Below, piece by piece: positions 51,654 through 64,000 of a DNA stretch of 64,000 nucleotides. Origin of the DNA: Echinococcus granulosus (taxonomy: Eukaryota; Platyhelminthes; Cestoda; Cyclophyllidea; Taeniidae); assembly GCF_000524195.1 (NCBI RefSeq), contig NW_020170437.1:9525-73524 (forward strand), in the 5' to 3' direction. The notes under the pieces are model-generated. The model saw nothing but the letters and a program-made list of their open reading frames with translations, searched no databases and had not been told where the DNA came from. The translations under genes and the position numbers were made by a program. The first letter of the stretch is position 1, and each line of letters opens with the position of its first letter.

Positions 51654-53080
51654 TATGCGATGGCCTATGCACTGCAAGAGCTAAAAAGCTCAAATGTCCG
51701 TAATTATTTTGCCTCAGTAAAAAATAGGAGCATTTAAAATCTACTTTTATTTTGGAACGGATGTTTATTGGAATAAACGTGCGTAGAACGAATTTCCTGT
51801 AATTCTGACGCCAGTTGAGGAGGCTAATCACCCTTTTCAGGGTAATCGATGTTGGCAGTTGAATGTATGAGGGCTTCCTTGGAGGGGTTGGGTAAACCAA
51901 TTAGGCTATTTACATGTTCTGGCTTTGGACTCCGAGCAAAGTGTAGTCCCACGCCATGAACTCGAACTTCCCCGTATTCAGAGTCAAAGGGTCATTTCAT
52001 CAGCCAGGAGAAAAAGCTCATCTTGACGCCTTTTAAATAAAAAGTGCAATAAATTGGATTTTTAGTGGCATCCACCTAATGAAGAATTAAAACCACAAAT
52101 GAAATGCCCTCGCAATCCGAGTTCCCTGGAACCAACACTTTTGCATCATCTGAGATCTACCTTGAATTCAAATCGCCTAGAAAAACTTAAATCGTTTTGA
52201 GCTGAGCACCGGTTTTTGTGAAGAAGAAGACGGATTTTTTTACTTCATAAAACCTTATCCTAGCCATAGATGCAAAAAAATTGCTTCAATCAGAACCTCT
52301 TGCCACCTCATCTCAGCAAAATTCACATTAAGGACTATAAAATGGAAAGAAAATCAACTACATCTGTACAATCTTCGATATCTTGACAATGAACGCAGAA
52401 ATCCATCGGTATCTTATAACGCGATCCCTAAAAATTGCTTGTTTTGCTAAAACTACTTCTTTTTTCCAAGTGCAATTTGTTCCCGGAGATCCTTGGGTAA
52501 ACTAGTCCCACACTAAGCGGTAGATCCAAAGACAAAACTCTTAGGGTCTAATACGTTTATGGCCTAAATTATTCTGAAAGTCAGCGTTAAAACGCTTTTA
52601 TTTAACCAAGACATTTGCCTATACAGGACAGCTTTATGTGCCTCTTTTTAATAATGCCACGTAAATTGCAGCACTCTCCCTTACTGCCTAACGGGGCGCA
52701 ACTTTTTACTGCAGCAGGGTCACCAAACTGTGTGATTTATCAACCAGCACAATTACGAGGTGCACAAATGGATAACTCTGCATCTTTTTAAACTCGTATC
52801 AATAGTTCACTCACTTCGGTTAAATATGACTAAAGTGTCCGGTTATATTCCTTCGCCTGAATTGTCTGCAAGTGGCAGCTCATAAAAAGTCAAACGGTGT
52901 CACTGACTGCTCATAAATGCTTTCAGAAACAAACCATTGCCACTATATGAATTGTCAGTCATAAATTTATCAAAAACCGTCTATTTTGCGTCGGTCTAGC
53001 CTTCTTTTACTGGATGGCACATTTCCTGCCAAATTCTTGGAAGCAGTGAAAGCGTCAAAGTGAAAGCACGATCATGCAAA
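51654..53080. other. Spacer 5' of the amine receptor
   Basis: No supported gene. A 107-codon minus-strand ORF (51577-51900) overlaps the start of the peptide candidate and has no family features; part of it could be 5' UTR of that candidate. Confidence 0.35.
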
Positions 53081-53404
53081 GGAGAAGGAGGTGGTGGGAA
53101 GAGTGGTGGTGGCAGCGACGATGAGGATTAGGCTGGAGCTTTTTGTCACCTCAGCGCGTGCGCGACGTCGCCCTGGCTCATGCGCGCGTGCCCCATGTGA
53201 ATGGGACTGGTCCACACGCGCTCGTCCGTGCTGCGATTGGCTCCGCCTCTCATCGTGGTCTCCACGTCTCGCGGGCTAAAATGAGGCCTACGACCAGACC
53301 CCGGGGCTACTACTAGTCAGGCTCAGCTAATACTCTTATAGACATACGCACTCGCACACCCAAAAGCACACCAAAAGCGACACGAGGGACGCCATCGGGA
53401 GGTG
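53081..53404 (+). promoter_or_regulatory. GC/CpG-rich promoter-like region of the amine receptor gene
   Basis: The base composition changes sharply to GC-rich with many CpGs between about 53140 and 53290, unlike the AT-rich flanks. It contains an inverted CCAAT box (ATTGG, 53236-53240) directly followed by a GC-box-like ctccgcctc (53241-53249). It ends just upstream of the first coding exon. Promoter or 5' UTR function is inferred. Confidence 0.5.
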
Positions 53405-53428
53405 ATGGTGAGTGAAGCAGCGTGCTGA
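53405..53428 (+). promoter_or_regulatory. Seven-codon upstream ORF (or alternative donor) before the receptor start
   Basis: ATG at 53405 opens a 7-residue frame ending in TGA at 53426-53428, 13 bases before the receptor ATG and in another frame. The same bases read ATG|GTGAGT, a strong splice donor, so an alternative 5' exon ending at 53407 is also possible. Confidence 0.4.
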
Positions 53429-53441
53429 GGTGCCAATCAAT

Positions 53442-56400
53442 ATGGCGGAGGTGGAAGCTACCACATCCTTGGAGTGGATGATGTCACCGGTGGCCGCGGT
53501 CGACGAAAATAGAACGATCGCAGTGTTTGAAGTCGCCCACTCTTGGGCACATGTCTACATCGTATCGATATTTCTTGGATTCCTTATAATTTGCATTATC
53601 TGTGGAAATGCTCTCGTCGTGCTGGCTGTTTTAACTGAACGTCATCTCAGGGTAGGCTCTTCTCATTAAAGTTTTTAAGTGTCAAGGTAACAAACATGAT
53701 CGCCAACCTTTTATTCATAAAGCAAAGAAATCTATGATTGTTTTTTATAAATTTATGAAAAAAATACTGTCATTTACATAGGACATTCGATTTGTTACTT
53801 TCGTTAAGGAAATTTAAGGGACTGCTTCTAGATAATTAATGAATGACTAGTAGTCTAAAAATTTCTTTTAGCATTTTATCAGCTAAATGATTACTAAAGG
53901 TGAAGCAAATTGGTCCAAACGCAATTCGCGAATTCGTGAAGGCAAAAAGCAAATGCTGGAGCATTCTCCTTTCTTCAGTGGCTACAAGCGAGTTGAGTTT
54001 GACATTAATGGGGGTGGGGAATGGAAAATTGATATCAGTTTCAGACAAAATGATAATAGAACAAATACATGCACACCGGTTGAGTGAAAGACTACCTATA
54101 AAAAATTGTCTTCTAACAGACAATAATTTGTTGGTGAAGCACGCAGACTCCGCTTTGCTTAGACTGATAACCGCCAGCCATTCAACGTCTACCAACCCTT
54201 CACTAAAAATAGTTCCTTTAATAAAAAGAACTCAAACGAGCTCCAAGGAAAAATGCAATGATGCTCAATTTGCAGCAAATAACCAACTATGAAATTGCAG
54301 ATTTTTTACCCTACAACTTCCCATCTATTTTCGGATCACCAAGCACCTATCGTTGTGTCGTTACCCTTTGAGTTTAGCAACAAATACTTGGACCTTCTTA
54401 GAGGAAACAGACATGGAAGTCCAAATAACTCAAAGTGCTGCAGGTTCTTAAAGAATTTGCAATTAAATTCTGCTATATAGAATTGCATGAATCCAATGAG
54501 GGGAAGCGGTTGCGTGCGAAAACCCGAGAGGAGAAACCGCAGGAATGATTAATGCATTATTCGTAACCTATTTTCGGAAAATTGAGCTCATGTAGAACAC
54601 TTCTAGTTCTCATTTGCTCTTCCAAATTTCCATTTCTTTCTTGTGGACAAAATTTATATCAAAGAGAAAAAGAAGGTTTACCCAAAAATTGTTTTCCTAC
54701 AGATGAAACTCTAGCCACATAGAGAAGACCGCTGCAATCATTTCGACTTTCCGATCTGAAAAGTCCTCTGATGGCACGGAGCTTTTTTAATGCCTCTTAA
54801 CTGGGATAGCTCTAGGGTGGATATTTTCTGCAAATTTCTACAAGATAAGTAAAGTAACAAAGTGCCAGGCGAGAGGTGCACACTTGCAGTCTCTCTTCAG
54901 TAATTGGGCTGAGACGTGGGCTTAAACATGCCGTGAAAATTATCTTCTTTGCAAACAATTTTTCATACCCTTACTTAAAGCAAATGAAGCGATCAAGATT
55001 CCTGAAAGCAATTCAGTCCACTGGTTGGAAAAGGTTTTTTACTCGTTTGTGAAAGTACTTAGCAATGAAGTATTGACTAAAAGATGACAACCTGTCTCGA
55101 CTAAGGTGGCTTGAGCTCAGGAGCGAAGTGGAGCAGTCGAGTGAAAATATATGAATGAAAAATACTCCATCGTTCAGGTAATTATACCCATGTAATTGGC
55201 GACTGCAAAAGTCACAGTATTTTGCTTGGGGAGTTTACTAATGAGAATCTTCCTTTATTCCTTCTTGCCATAATGGCCCGGGAATAAATAAACGTCGCTA
55301 AAAGGGAATAATTACTTAGGCAAAAAATGGAAATGTGGTGTAAAAAAGAAGTGGATATGGTACTTTGGGAAAATCACGAATTGTAAATGAAAGTGTAACG
55401 CGTTTTGTTCTCATTTAAGGCTCCCACTTAGAATTGAATGCAGTCTTAGTGTCAAAACCTCATTGTCACCTTAAATGCGGCACCAAAATCCACATACTCC
55501 TAATCGAAGTCCTTTTTAGCAGAATATCTCAAATCAATTACACAAAAGGAAGGAGACTCGAAAACTCAACAAAATCATGACACTGACACATAGAAACCGA
55601 CATAAACACGAATTCACCAGTTTTTGCTTTGTAACTGCCTGTTGAAGACAATATGGAAGTAAATGAAAGGTGTGCTGGTTGTGCCAGAGGAGGAATGATT
55701 TTTACTGCATGTAGGCTGTTTTTGCAATTATCTTCTGTCACATCAATTAATCGGCACAGAATTCAGCATTTTAAATAATAATTAATTAGAATATGTTAAA
55801 TAAGGTGATTAACTTCCCCTGATGATGCAAGCAAAGTTGCTTCTCTTGATCGTTCAACAATCATATTTGATTTCTATAAAGTACACTAGAATCGCTCAGC
55901 ACCAAGAGGCTACACCGTGCAGAATTTTAGCTGTGCTGGCAACTTCATTCGTAATTCAATCTTCTGGTTCACAGGCCGCATAACAAGGGATTTCTTGCTT
56001 ATTTTAAGGGGGCAGGTTTAAGAAGGCAAGTTGTTACAAACACAAAGGAAGTTGATTTCTACTTCGTAAGGGATGCAAATAAAAAATTTAAGATCTGTGC
56101 CGTATAATTTGTCAGTATTTTGCATTTGACTGTTGATTGGCAAGGAGACAATCAAGCGCGCGGCGATGCATGGATCCCCTAGCGCAGATCTTGCTTGGAC
56201 CTGTCAAAAAACGCACCATCAGCTTATGTTACTAAAGGGCGAAAACTCATTCCTGCGCATTCTTGCGGAGAGTTAATTCCTTTATGTATCGAATGTAGCA
56301 CTATGGGGCTGGCAAACATCCAATTTTTAATCAACAAAGTGTGCAATTGTAGACACAGACGACTGAGAAAACAATGTTTTACTGAACATTTATAGAGGTC

Positions 56401-59400
56401 AAATGGTTGCAAAATGATTTTAAGGTATTTGTCATTTCTCTCAATGACATAAAATAATTTATTTCGTGATAATTGGGGGAACAGCATCCACCGTTATTTG
56501 TTAAGGATCAACTTATGTGTAAACCTTATGATACCTCAAAGATGAAAAATGGTTAAAACAAAATAAACTACTAGCATTGTAATGAACAACTAAGTGCTGC
56601 ACTTACTGTATTTTAGGTCGTATCAAACTACCTTATTCTCAGTCTGGCAATGGCTGATCTCCTCGTTGCGGTCGTTGTCATGCCTCTCAGTCTTGTGCAT
56701 GAAGTCTCCAAGGTGTGGTGGCTTGGTGAGTCCATTGTACGTATTTTGACCCTCCAAACTCGACCACCTCGCCCCTCCACCTACGCTCCCAATAAATTAG
56801 TCGAGCACTCACAGTTGGAAATTGTCAAAGTTTATCGAGTTTTATTCAACGAAATTGTGGACTTTATTATACTCTTAAGAAAGAGTTAGTTACCATCAGT
56901 TGGCAAAAATCTAGTAAATCAGATATGAAATCTAAAGATGTAACCAATGTTTATTGAAAATTTTTCTCTATGCTAGAAAATCCGGTGTTTTTGATAAATC
57001 CTGTAACTGATACCGCTAGTACCCAGCATTTAATGGATAAACAAACCATTGCAAGTATAAAAATTCCGTGTTCTTTTCTTTCGAGGTTCCATGGGAGCAT
57101 CACCTATTTGTCCTTGGCTTAAAAAAGTTACAAATTTTTTTTGTAAATTCCATTTAACAACCAGGTTGATTCGTTTCATTGGATAAGCTACTCATGCAGT
57201 ACATTTGAAAAGAAACGCAGAGGCGAAACATGATTGACGTCCAACAAATACCATTTGCAAATCGTTGTGCAGTTATGTCGCCAACCCTCTTTAAAAATCC
57301 AAGTGATGAGGAAGCAGGAATTGTAGTTCGTCAGAAATATGTCCGCCTGCAAAGAGCTTTTTTTTCCTTAATTCCAGGCTGGGTGTGTAGACAGTTTTTG
57401 CGATTCTTCATGTTACTAGACGGACATGCAAGAAGTGATCCGTTAATTAGACTGACGCCTGGCCATATGCCCTCTTGGTCGTAAAAGTTGTTTTACTACA
57501 TTGTTTTACAATTAATTAACTTGCAATCTAGGCTATTGGCAGTGAAGTCACAGATTAACTAATAGGTATTACCCCGAGAAATGTTATTTTTCCACTAATC
57601 TTTTAGTTATTTGAGTAGCCATACAAAGTAAGAAATGCTACCAGATTAGCCCAATCATTAGAGTGCACAACTCATTATTCCTTCCTAAAAAGGTAAAGAA
57701 TATAATTCCTTCTTAGGAATCGTAAATACTGATGAGAGTTGGGCGAAATAGCACTCCGCTATACAAGCTAATTTTCCCTATTATTTCCTTTCACCATGTA
57801 GCTGCACATACAAAGAGATATTTTAAAGGGGGAAGGTGCTGATAAGAGTAGGGTGTCCAAGTTCTTTAAACACAGGAAATGAGTAGTCAACGAATGCTCG
57901 CTGATGACACATTTCCCGCCAGAGACAAATATTGCGTTGGGCCCAGTCGTCTTATATTGCTTCCTATTTTAATTCCTTGTTAGCGTTCGCCTATTTTTTA
58001 AAATAACTTAACAGTATGTTTTAGTCATTTACTTGGTGTAGTATTGCGGTGGTTCCGTCCTATGCCTGACTCTATTTCAAAGCTGTGAAAAATCCCTAGG
58101 CCACTTTTTTACTCTCAAGAGGATTCAGCAAGATACCTCCGAAATTCACCGGTAACGGCAAACAAAAGCGTTGATTTCCTTTACGTTAGAAGTGATTTTT
58201 CACTTGTACCACTTTTATGTACGGGCCAGTGTGTAAGACTGCGTACTTACCGCGACCAATGTTTGCGAACTGAACGGCCACTTTGGGATGAAATCCCAGT
58301 AACTTTCATGATAACATTCAAAGAGAAGTTGGTGGATAGTGCATGGACATATTAATGTGGAGTTAAATTGAAGTGTTATTGAGAAATGCAAATAAATCGC
58401 TCAGAATTGTGGTGGGGTTAAGGTTGCTTCGCCCTAATGAATCAGTGACGCAAAACTCAACATTTTACGAGAACCGAAACCAATCTTTGTTGTTAGAACG
58501 ACGTTTAATTCAGATTTAAACTTCTTTTTGCCGATTTTGAAAGCAAACCCACTTTAATAAGGGTGCTCATATTTCACGATTGCGGTTATTTTTTGGCTGT
58601 TTTGAAAAGCTGCTAGACGATTTCTCAAAATGAGGCACGCACGTTATAAATAATACAACGTTATTTATTTTTCGTCAAAAACACGCTCAGAGGGGATTAC
58701 TGCATAACAACCTAGTTCAGGCTTGTTTTTCTTAAATAATGAAATATTTAAGGATAGGCATTAGACGTCTGTTGGATTCGGTGACACTTTGGATTAACTG
58801 CATTCATCCAAATATTAAGTCGGAGAAAACCAAAGAAATGTTTCCGATTATTTGCAACTTCCATGCGGACTGCTCCCCTTTGGAGACTCACATAAGTTCA
58901 AGTGTTATAGAGCTACTTCAATCAGCATATCCAAACAAATAAAACATGGTAGAAAACGCACTTGAGTAACTTACTGACAAATTTAAGTCGCCAGGACTAG
59001 TAATTGTAACTTTAGTGTTCACATATTTAAACATTAAAGAAGGACTTCTTCTACTTTTTGGGGGAAACTCTAACTATGTGCAGTATTCGAGCCACTAAGT
59101 TACATGAAACGTCGCTTCCTGCTTCCTGAGGATTCGAGAGTTAACAATACCTCTTTAATTGAATATACAGACACATTCATATTTCGCCCAGAAACCCGAC
59201 AGTCTAACTAGTACTCATGTCGCGTTTTGAATGAATAAACCTTAAAGATCTTTCAAAATATGCAGAAAGACCTTTCAGTTCACGTAGAAACAAGCCTCTT
59301 TAAGAGGGTGAGAGGTTTTGTTGCTTAACGTTGGCGGAAGGGGTGGTTAGCCTCCTGGGTCTCAAAAATGGTTCAAGTGTAACACTGTGCATCTTCGGCA

Positions 59401-61851
59401 TTCGCCTTCAACACCAAACTAGGAGCGGAGCGTTGTCAAAAGATGATTGATCTCAATGACTGTTTACTATCACTCCAGTCTTCATTTGGCAAAGGCAGCG
59501 CCGAAATTAATGACCTTATTGCAGGAACTTTTAAATCCCCTTGTCTACCCCTGAGTTTGGAATAGTCTTCATATTTCTAGCTCAACCCTCCTTAAGTGTA
59601 GCAAAACGCATTTCTAATCCCTTTTTTTCTTATTTATCTTTCCGCATTGTTTTCAGCTTTTGAACAAACTCAATCTGACGCCAAAGCCTGTAAAGTATCT
59701 GTCAGACGTCAAAATTAGCGCTTGACGTGTAATTTAAGTGCTTATAACAAACCAAATACATTTAATTGCAATGGAAAGATTAGCCATGTCAAATCGTACG
59801 TGGCTGGGAAAAAACATTAGAGTAGACGTATCGAATCCTGATTTTTGCAAGTTGTACACCATTTGAGAAAAGAAATTTTTTCCGATCTAATATTTACCAC
59901 TTTAGTTGTTTTATCCACAGTTCTTTTAATAGCCTCTTGCGGGGTTTGTTGATCCCTCTCCTCCGTCTAACACTTCCAGATTTTGCCTCTTACAGTGGCG
60001 AAATTTGTTAAAATGATGTACATATTTCAGTACACCTTAGAAACATGAGGATAAAATTACTTTGGCTGCTGTGTTTAGGGAAAAATGAATTTAATGATAG
60101 TTCATTTCATATTTTGCTGCAAGATAAAACGGGAATCATCCTAGGAGTCTGTTTTATAACTGCCGGTCAATTTCAAATGAGCTATAGCTAGAAATTGTCC
60201 TTTGTTTCAAATCCATTTTTGCATTATCATTTTGTGGCAAGGTTATGGTAGAATGCTTTCAAAGAAAATAGTAAATAGGAAGCTTTCGCGCACTATTACT
60301 AACCCCTGCGAAGAATAAAGACCCTAATTCAGCTTGTTTTATAACGTAGGGCTAGCACTTTGCGATCTGTGGATATGCACGGATGTGCTCTTGTGTACAG
60401 TCTCCACCCTCCACCTGTGTGCCATTGCAATAGAACGCTGTCTAGCGGTGAGCAGCCTCGCCTATCTGCGACACCGCTCGGCCACCTTCGTGCTAATCAT
60501 GGTGAGCATTTGCTGGATCCTCGCCACCATGGTCAGTCTACCTGCGCGCTTTCACGCCAGGCGCCAGCTCGAAATCCCCAACGTTGTTTACGAGGGCATT
60601 TGCGAGATCAACATGGGAGAGGGCTACACGATCTACTCCAACCTACTCGCTTTCGATTTGCCTATGGTCTTCATCGTCCTAATGTATGCTCGCATCTACT
60701 TCACTGCTCGTCGTCATATTAGGAAGAAACATTTTGTCAAATACCAAACCAATTCGACCACCATAAAGGGCAACAGTTATCAGTCGGCTACCTCTGCTGA
60801 AAATCCGGAAAGCCACCGTTATTGCTGTTACTGCTGTGGCTACGTCATGGAGACAAGATTTCACAAGGGCAGGACAATGTTCAACGTGGATTCTACCCAG
60901 TGCTCAGGATTCCAATGTTCTAGCTCCTCCGATAAAAGGATGGTAGCCACGGACCCCCCTGAAACCGTTGTTGCAGCAGCGGTGACGGCCATGCGTATGG
61001 CTGCGACCATGATTAGCACCACAAAGGAACCCGGGTGGGGGACCTACGAATCCGAAAGCTCAGACAGTGAGGGGACATTTAATTTGATCTCCTTTAACTC
61101 TTTAAAGAATCCAAATTATGATGATGAGTCCCAATTCTATGCAAGTAGGCAAATGAATTGCCAGCCCTTGACATATGATATTCTGCGCAGTCTGCAGAAG
61201 CAAAAAGAGCTGGGTTCTAACCGAGAAGTAATAGCATCTCCATCGGGTAAAGAACTGGTGCGTGAGCTTTCTAGCTACACAAATTGTTCCTCCATTCTGT
61301 ATGCAGATGAAAATTCCAAACCCAATTCCCTTTCCTCTAGTATGTACTCCTCAATGATACACACCTCCGACTCGAGGGAGGTAGAGAACGGAAACACTAC
61401 TGAAGAGCCTCAACTACGCAACTTTGTTCCTCTGTGCATTTACTACAAAAAACAGAGACAACAACGTTGGTTAGCACAAGGAAGGATTTTTAATAAGAAG
61501 GCTAGTGAAGTTATGAAGAATTTGTCGGTAAACGAGTCAGATTCAGGTATAAAGCCCGAGGAGGAGCGCTACCTGCGAGAGCGTCTAGAGCAAAGGCGCG
61601 AACGAAAAACGGTGCGAACATTGGCTATAATTACAGGTTGCTTTGTCCTTTGCTGGCTCCCCTTCAACATTCATGCGCTGCTATCACCATTCTTTGGACG
61701 AATTCATCCAATTGGTGTCTCAGTGCTACTCTGGCTAGGATACCTTAATTCCCTCCTAAACCCCATCATTTACACCATCTTTTCAAAGGATTTTCGCAGT
61801 GCCTTCCGAAGAATTATTTGCCAAGGTCCGCGGTTAAAGTGTTTCCGCTGA
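53442..61851 (+). CDS. Class A biogenic amine GPCR, serotonin receptor-like
   Basis: Exons are 53442-53651, 56617-56725 and 60350-61851, phases 0/1, giving 606 residues. The first in-frame ATG precedes an N-terminus with an NRT sequon (23-25). TM1 has GN at 55-56, TM2 has LAMADLL with D84 (2.50), and TM3 has C111 (3.25) and the amine-binding D118 (3.32). ECL2 supplies C191. TM5 reads GYTIYS, as in vertebrate 5-HT1A. TM6 has FVLCWLPF and TM7 NPIIY (577-581). The third intracellular loop is about 290 residues and the C-tail is short. TM5 has a Ser only at 5.42 (S203), without the Ser set of catecholamine receptors, which favours serotonin as ligand. Oddities are ERC (135-137) in place of DRY, D209 inside TM5, and a CCYCC cluster at 265-269. 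The 5-HT1 versus 5-HT7 class is undecided; tyramine/octopamine remains an alternative. It should act at the plasma membrane of neurons or muscle through G proteins. Confidence 0.88.
53652..56616 (+). other. Amine receptor intron 1
   Basis: 2965 bases, GT-AG, lying between TM1 and TM2. It contains an open frame of about 130 codons (53900-54292) that begins at GTG, not ATG, with no recognised features. No gene called. Confidence 0.75.
56726..60349 (+). other. Amine receptor intron 2
   Basis: 3624 bases, GTGAGT to CGTAG, placed just before TM3. Nothing recognisable inside. Confidence 0.75.
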
Positions 61852-62092
61852 GCAACCTTGTCCCCACAACTCTGTCACTGTCCCTCCTTCTCCTCCTTTT
61901 CTTGATTCTAAAACTTGGGCAAATGTGCGCTGGAGCTCGTGAATCCCTGGTTGAAGAAAATTGACTGCAACGGTGACTTTAATCCTTCCTTATCTCCATG
62001 TTTTACTCATGCATAAACCATCTTTTTTGTAAACCAGAGAGAGCCCAATTGTGCTATATTTGATCAATTTTGAGATCCGTGGTTATTTTATC

Positions 62093-62098
62093 AATAAA
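62093..62098 (+). terminator. Polyadenylation signal, amine receptor
   Basis: AATAAA lies about 240 bases after the receptor stop codon. Confidence 0.5.
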
Positions 62099-64000
62099 AC
62101 TACCAAAATGTATTTTCTTTTTTCCTGTAAGACCTTTTGGATTATTCCTGGATTGAGGATAATTTCCTACGAATGTGCCACCTCTTTCCTTACTTTGAAT
62201 AGCGTTTTACCATTGCTTTTGCCCTTTTCAATCAGAGATGACTTAACGATTGTCCACTAATCTATCGCAAATAAATGTGTTTCCACAAAATTAATGAATT
62301 GTGATTTCGGACTTGTGCATTAAATGAAGGTAAAAGTGAGGTAAGGTAATTTGGAAAAACATACGAATGGACCCCACCTATGTTTGAATTGTCGGTAAAG
62401 CGGGAGGAAATATCATAAAAAAGCGTGGACTTACAGAACAGCAAATATCGGCCCATTGCTCTCAGTCAGTCCTGTCCCCGGGGTTTTAGCAAGTCGTTCG
62501 CAGAGCTTCGTCAGTGAAATAATCCCCGTGGGACCTCATCCTACAGCCAAAAGGCAATGCAATGGCAGCTGTCGACCAAGTCCTGATCGACGGCATCATA
62601 AGCAAAATGCAAAGGTGCACAATTATACTAAAGCATTTAAAATGTCTAAAAGTGGTGTGTTTTAAAGTCAAAATACTCCTCTCGTTAGCACTAGAATAAA
62701 AGCGGTCCCTGACACCAAATCCAGTAGAAATCCGTAATACATTCATTTTTTTCACCTTTGATAAACGCCTTTTTATCCTTAAAACAATAATCTTAATAAT
62801 TGTTCCGAAATTTTTTTACAGAACAGATATTGCAAATGTTTCCGGCTCAGTAAAAATTAACATTAGAATGCTAAGCGGTCATGAAAGTGTATTTTAAGGC
62901 GACAGCGAATAAAATCAGGAGGTCTCGGTTGAAATGCAGGAGTCCGAGAGGTGAAGAAATCGAGTTGTGCGCCTTAGCAATGATTTTCACCGTAGAACAT
63001 ACCTGACCTTATTCACTTCCGACAATTTGAGAATGTGGTCAAAATAATGCGTAAAGGGCCAACAAAGACGTGACCTTCAATGCCCTCCGAAAAGGTGACA
63101 CACGATTCAAATCCCCAAGTTGCAATCCAATCCAAACCATCTTTAAGCATTTTGGTGTGAGATATAAAAGCCAAAAATTAATTTGTAGGTACTGGGATTC
63201 ACGAAATTATTAACGCATAATTTTTTCGCCCTTAACATGCTGCTATACACGGAAAAGGGAAGTTATGGCAATTATAACTCCAAATTTTGCACGAATAGCA
63301 TTTTTTAATGGCTTCTCCATGAATGGTCCGATAGGCACGGTTTTGAACGCACCCAATTCTTTTAACAAAACAGCATTCCACGACGCCCGCTTTTCTTACG
63401 CTAACATTTTCGCTTTAGTCTGCTATTTTAGGCTAACTGAAGATATAGGGAAAGTGTAAAAATTGACCAAATCATGCACGGAAGATTGGAAAACAGGGTT
63501 TATCATTGTGATCATTATGGCTGTAGATTTCACTAAAGTAGACCATGTAGATACAAATGAATGGAGTCAGCTGCTGTTACTACTACCTCCATGATTTCTG
63601 ACGAATTCAACCCCCCGGTGTTGTGCTCATAGTGCCTGCCGGATTCACAAGCGGAAAAAAGGAAGCATCTGGGGCACCCGGGCTACCTTAAACGAAAAAT
63701 TCACTAGCAGTTGGGTAAGAAGATAACAGTTTTCCTTTTCTCATACCTTGAGTTAAAAAAGCGATGTGACTTGATTGGATTAACTGAGGCAATACCCATC
63801 ACCCGAGAATTGTATAATTACACATTATTTGGTAAAAATATAAAACTGTATAAATATAGATTCATTTTGAATGGGATAACAAACTCATTTGGTTATCATT
63901 TTGCACAGCATTTTTTTTCTCGGGATTACTATAATTGAAGCTTTTTTAGACTGAAGTGAAATTCTGTTTGGTTTTGGAATGGATTTGGGAGCCACCAAGG
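62099..64000. other. 3' flanking spacer
   Basis: No coding region supported. Two slightly GC-richer patches (about 62456-62600 and 63600-63690) stand out from the AT-rich background and could be old repeats, but no copies were matched by eye. Confidence 0.4.

Noticed and set aside
53091..53279. Arginine-rich 62-codon ORF in the GC island
   Set aside because: Explained by base composition; no ATG-context or family support, and better read as promoter or 5' UTR.
53836..54195. 119-codon minus-strand ORF
   Set aside because: Antisense to another chance frame in the receptor intron; no features.
53900..54292. Open frame of about 130 codons in receptor intron 1
   Set aside because: It starts at GTG, has no early ATG and no domain-like pattern, and lies wholly between well-supported receptor exons.
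57731..57754. CTGATGAG...GCGAAAT resembling a hammerhead ribozyme core
   Set aside because: The bases between the two core boxes do not form a helix II, and no flanking helices I/III could be paired by eye.
63100..63130. gattcaaatcc resembling a tRNA T-loop
   Set aside because: No matching acceptor, D or anticodon arms could be placed around it.

Overview
This is eukaryotic genomic DNA, most likely from a parasitic flatworm (Platyhelminthes, probably a cestode). The evidence is AT-rich spacer, intron-rich genes, a cluster of 34-38 nt introns in one gene, kilobase introns in its neighbours, and protein matches to animal families. The species cannot be fixed from sequence alone. Exon models were built by hand from GT-AG (once GC-AG) sites, reading-frame continuity and remembered family conservation. 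They have not been checked against transcripts.

Layout: (1) 1003-5075 (+), MFSD4-like major facilitator transporter, first exon not found. (2) 6775-9377 (+), WDR12/Ytm1 ribosome-biogenesis protein, complete in 8 exons. (3) 9770-11687 (+), KTI12, complete in 4 exons. (4) 12319-16434 (-), YTHDF-type m6A reader, 4 exons, convergent with KTI12 and divergent from the next gene. (5) 17805-28587 (+), PTCD1-like mitochondrial pentatricopeptide protein, 11 exons. (6) 30206-46048 (+), LSM8, only 96 codons spread over 15.8 kb in 4 exons. (7) 46049-53080, long spacer with one weak candidate for a small secreted peptide on the minus strand. (8) 53442-61851 (+), class A biogenic amine receptor, most like serotonin receptors, 3 exons, behind a GC/CpG-rich promoter-like segment. 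(9) 61852-64000, no gene seen.

Five consecutive genes act in RNA metabolism: rRNA assembly (WDR12), tRNA wobble modification (KTI12), mRNA m6A reading (YTHDF), mitochondrial RNA (PTCD1) and U6 snRNA/splicing (LSM8). WDR12 and KTI12 are tandem and close, and several genes have a splice-acceptor-like AG just before the start codon, which would fit spliced-leader trans-splicing. No rRNA, tRNA, CRISPR array or intact transposon was recognised. No wholly new system was found. The points most worth a second look are the GC-AG mini-intron, the stretched LSM8 gene, the unusual motifs of the amine receptor, and the minus-strand secreted-peptide candidate.
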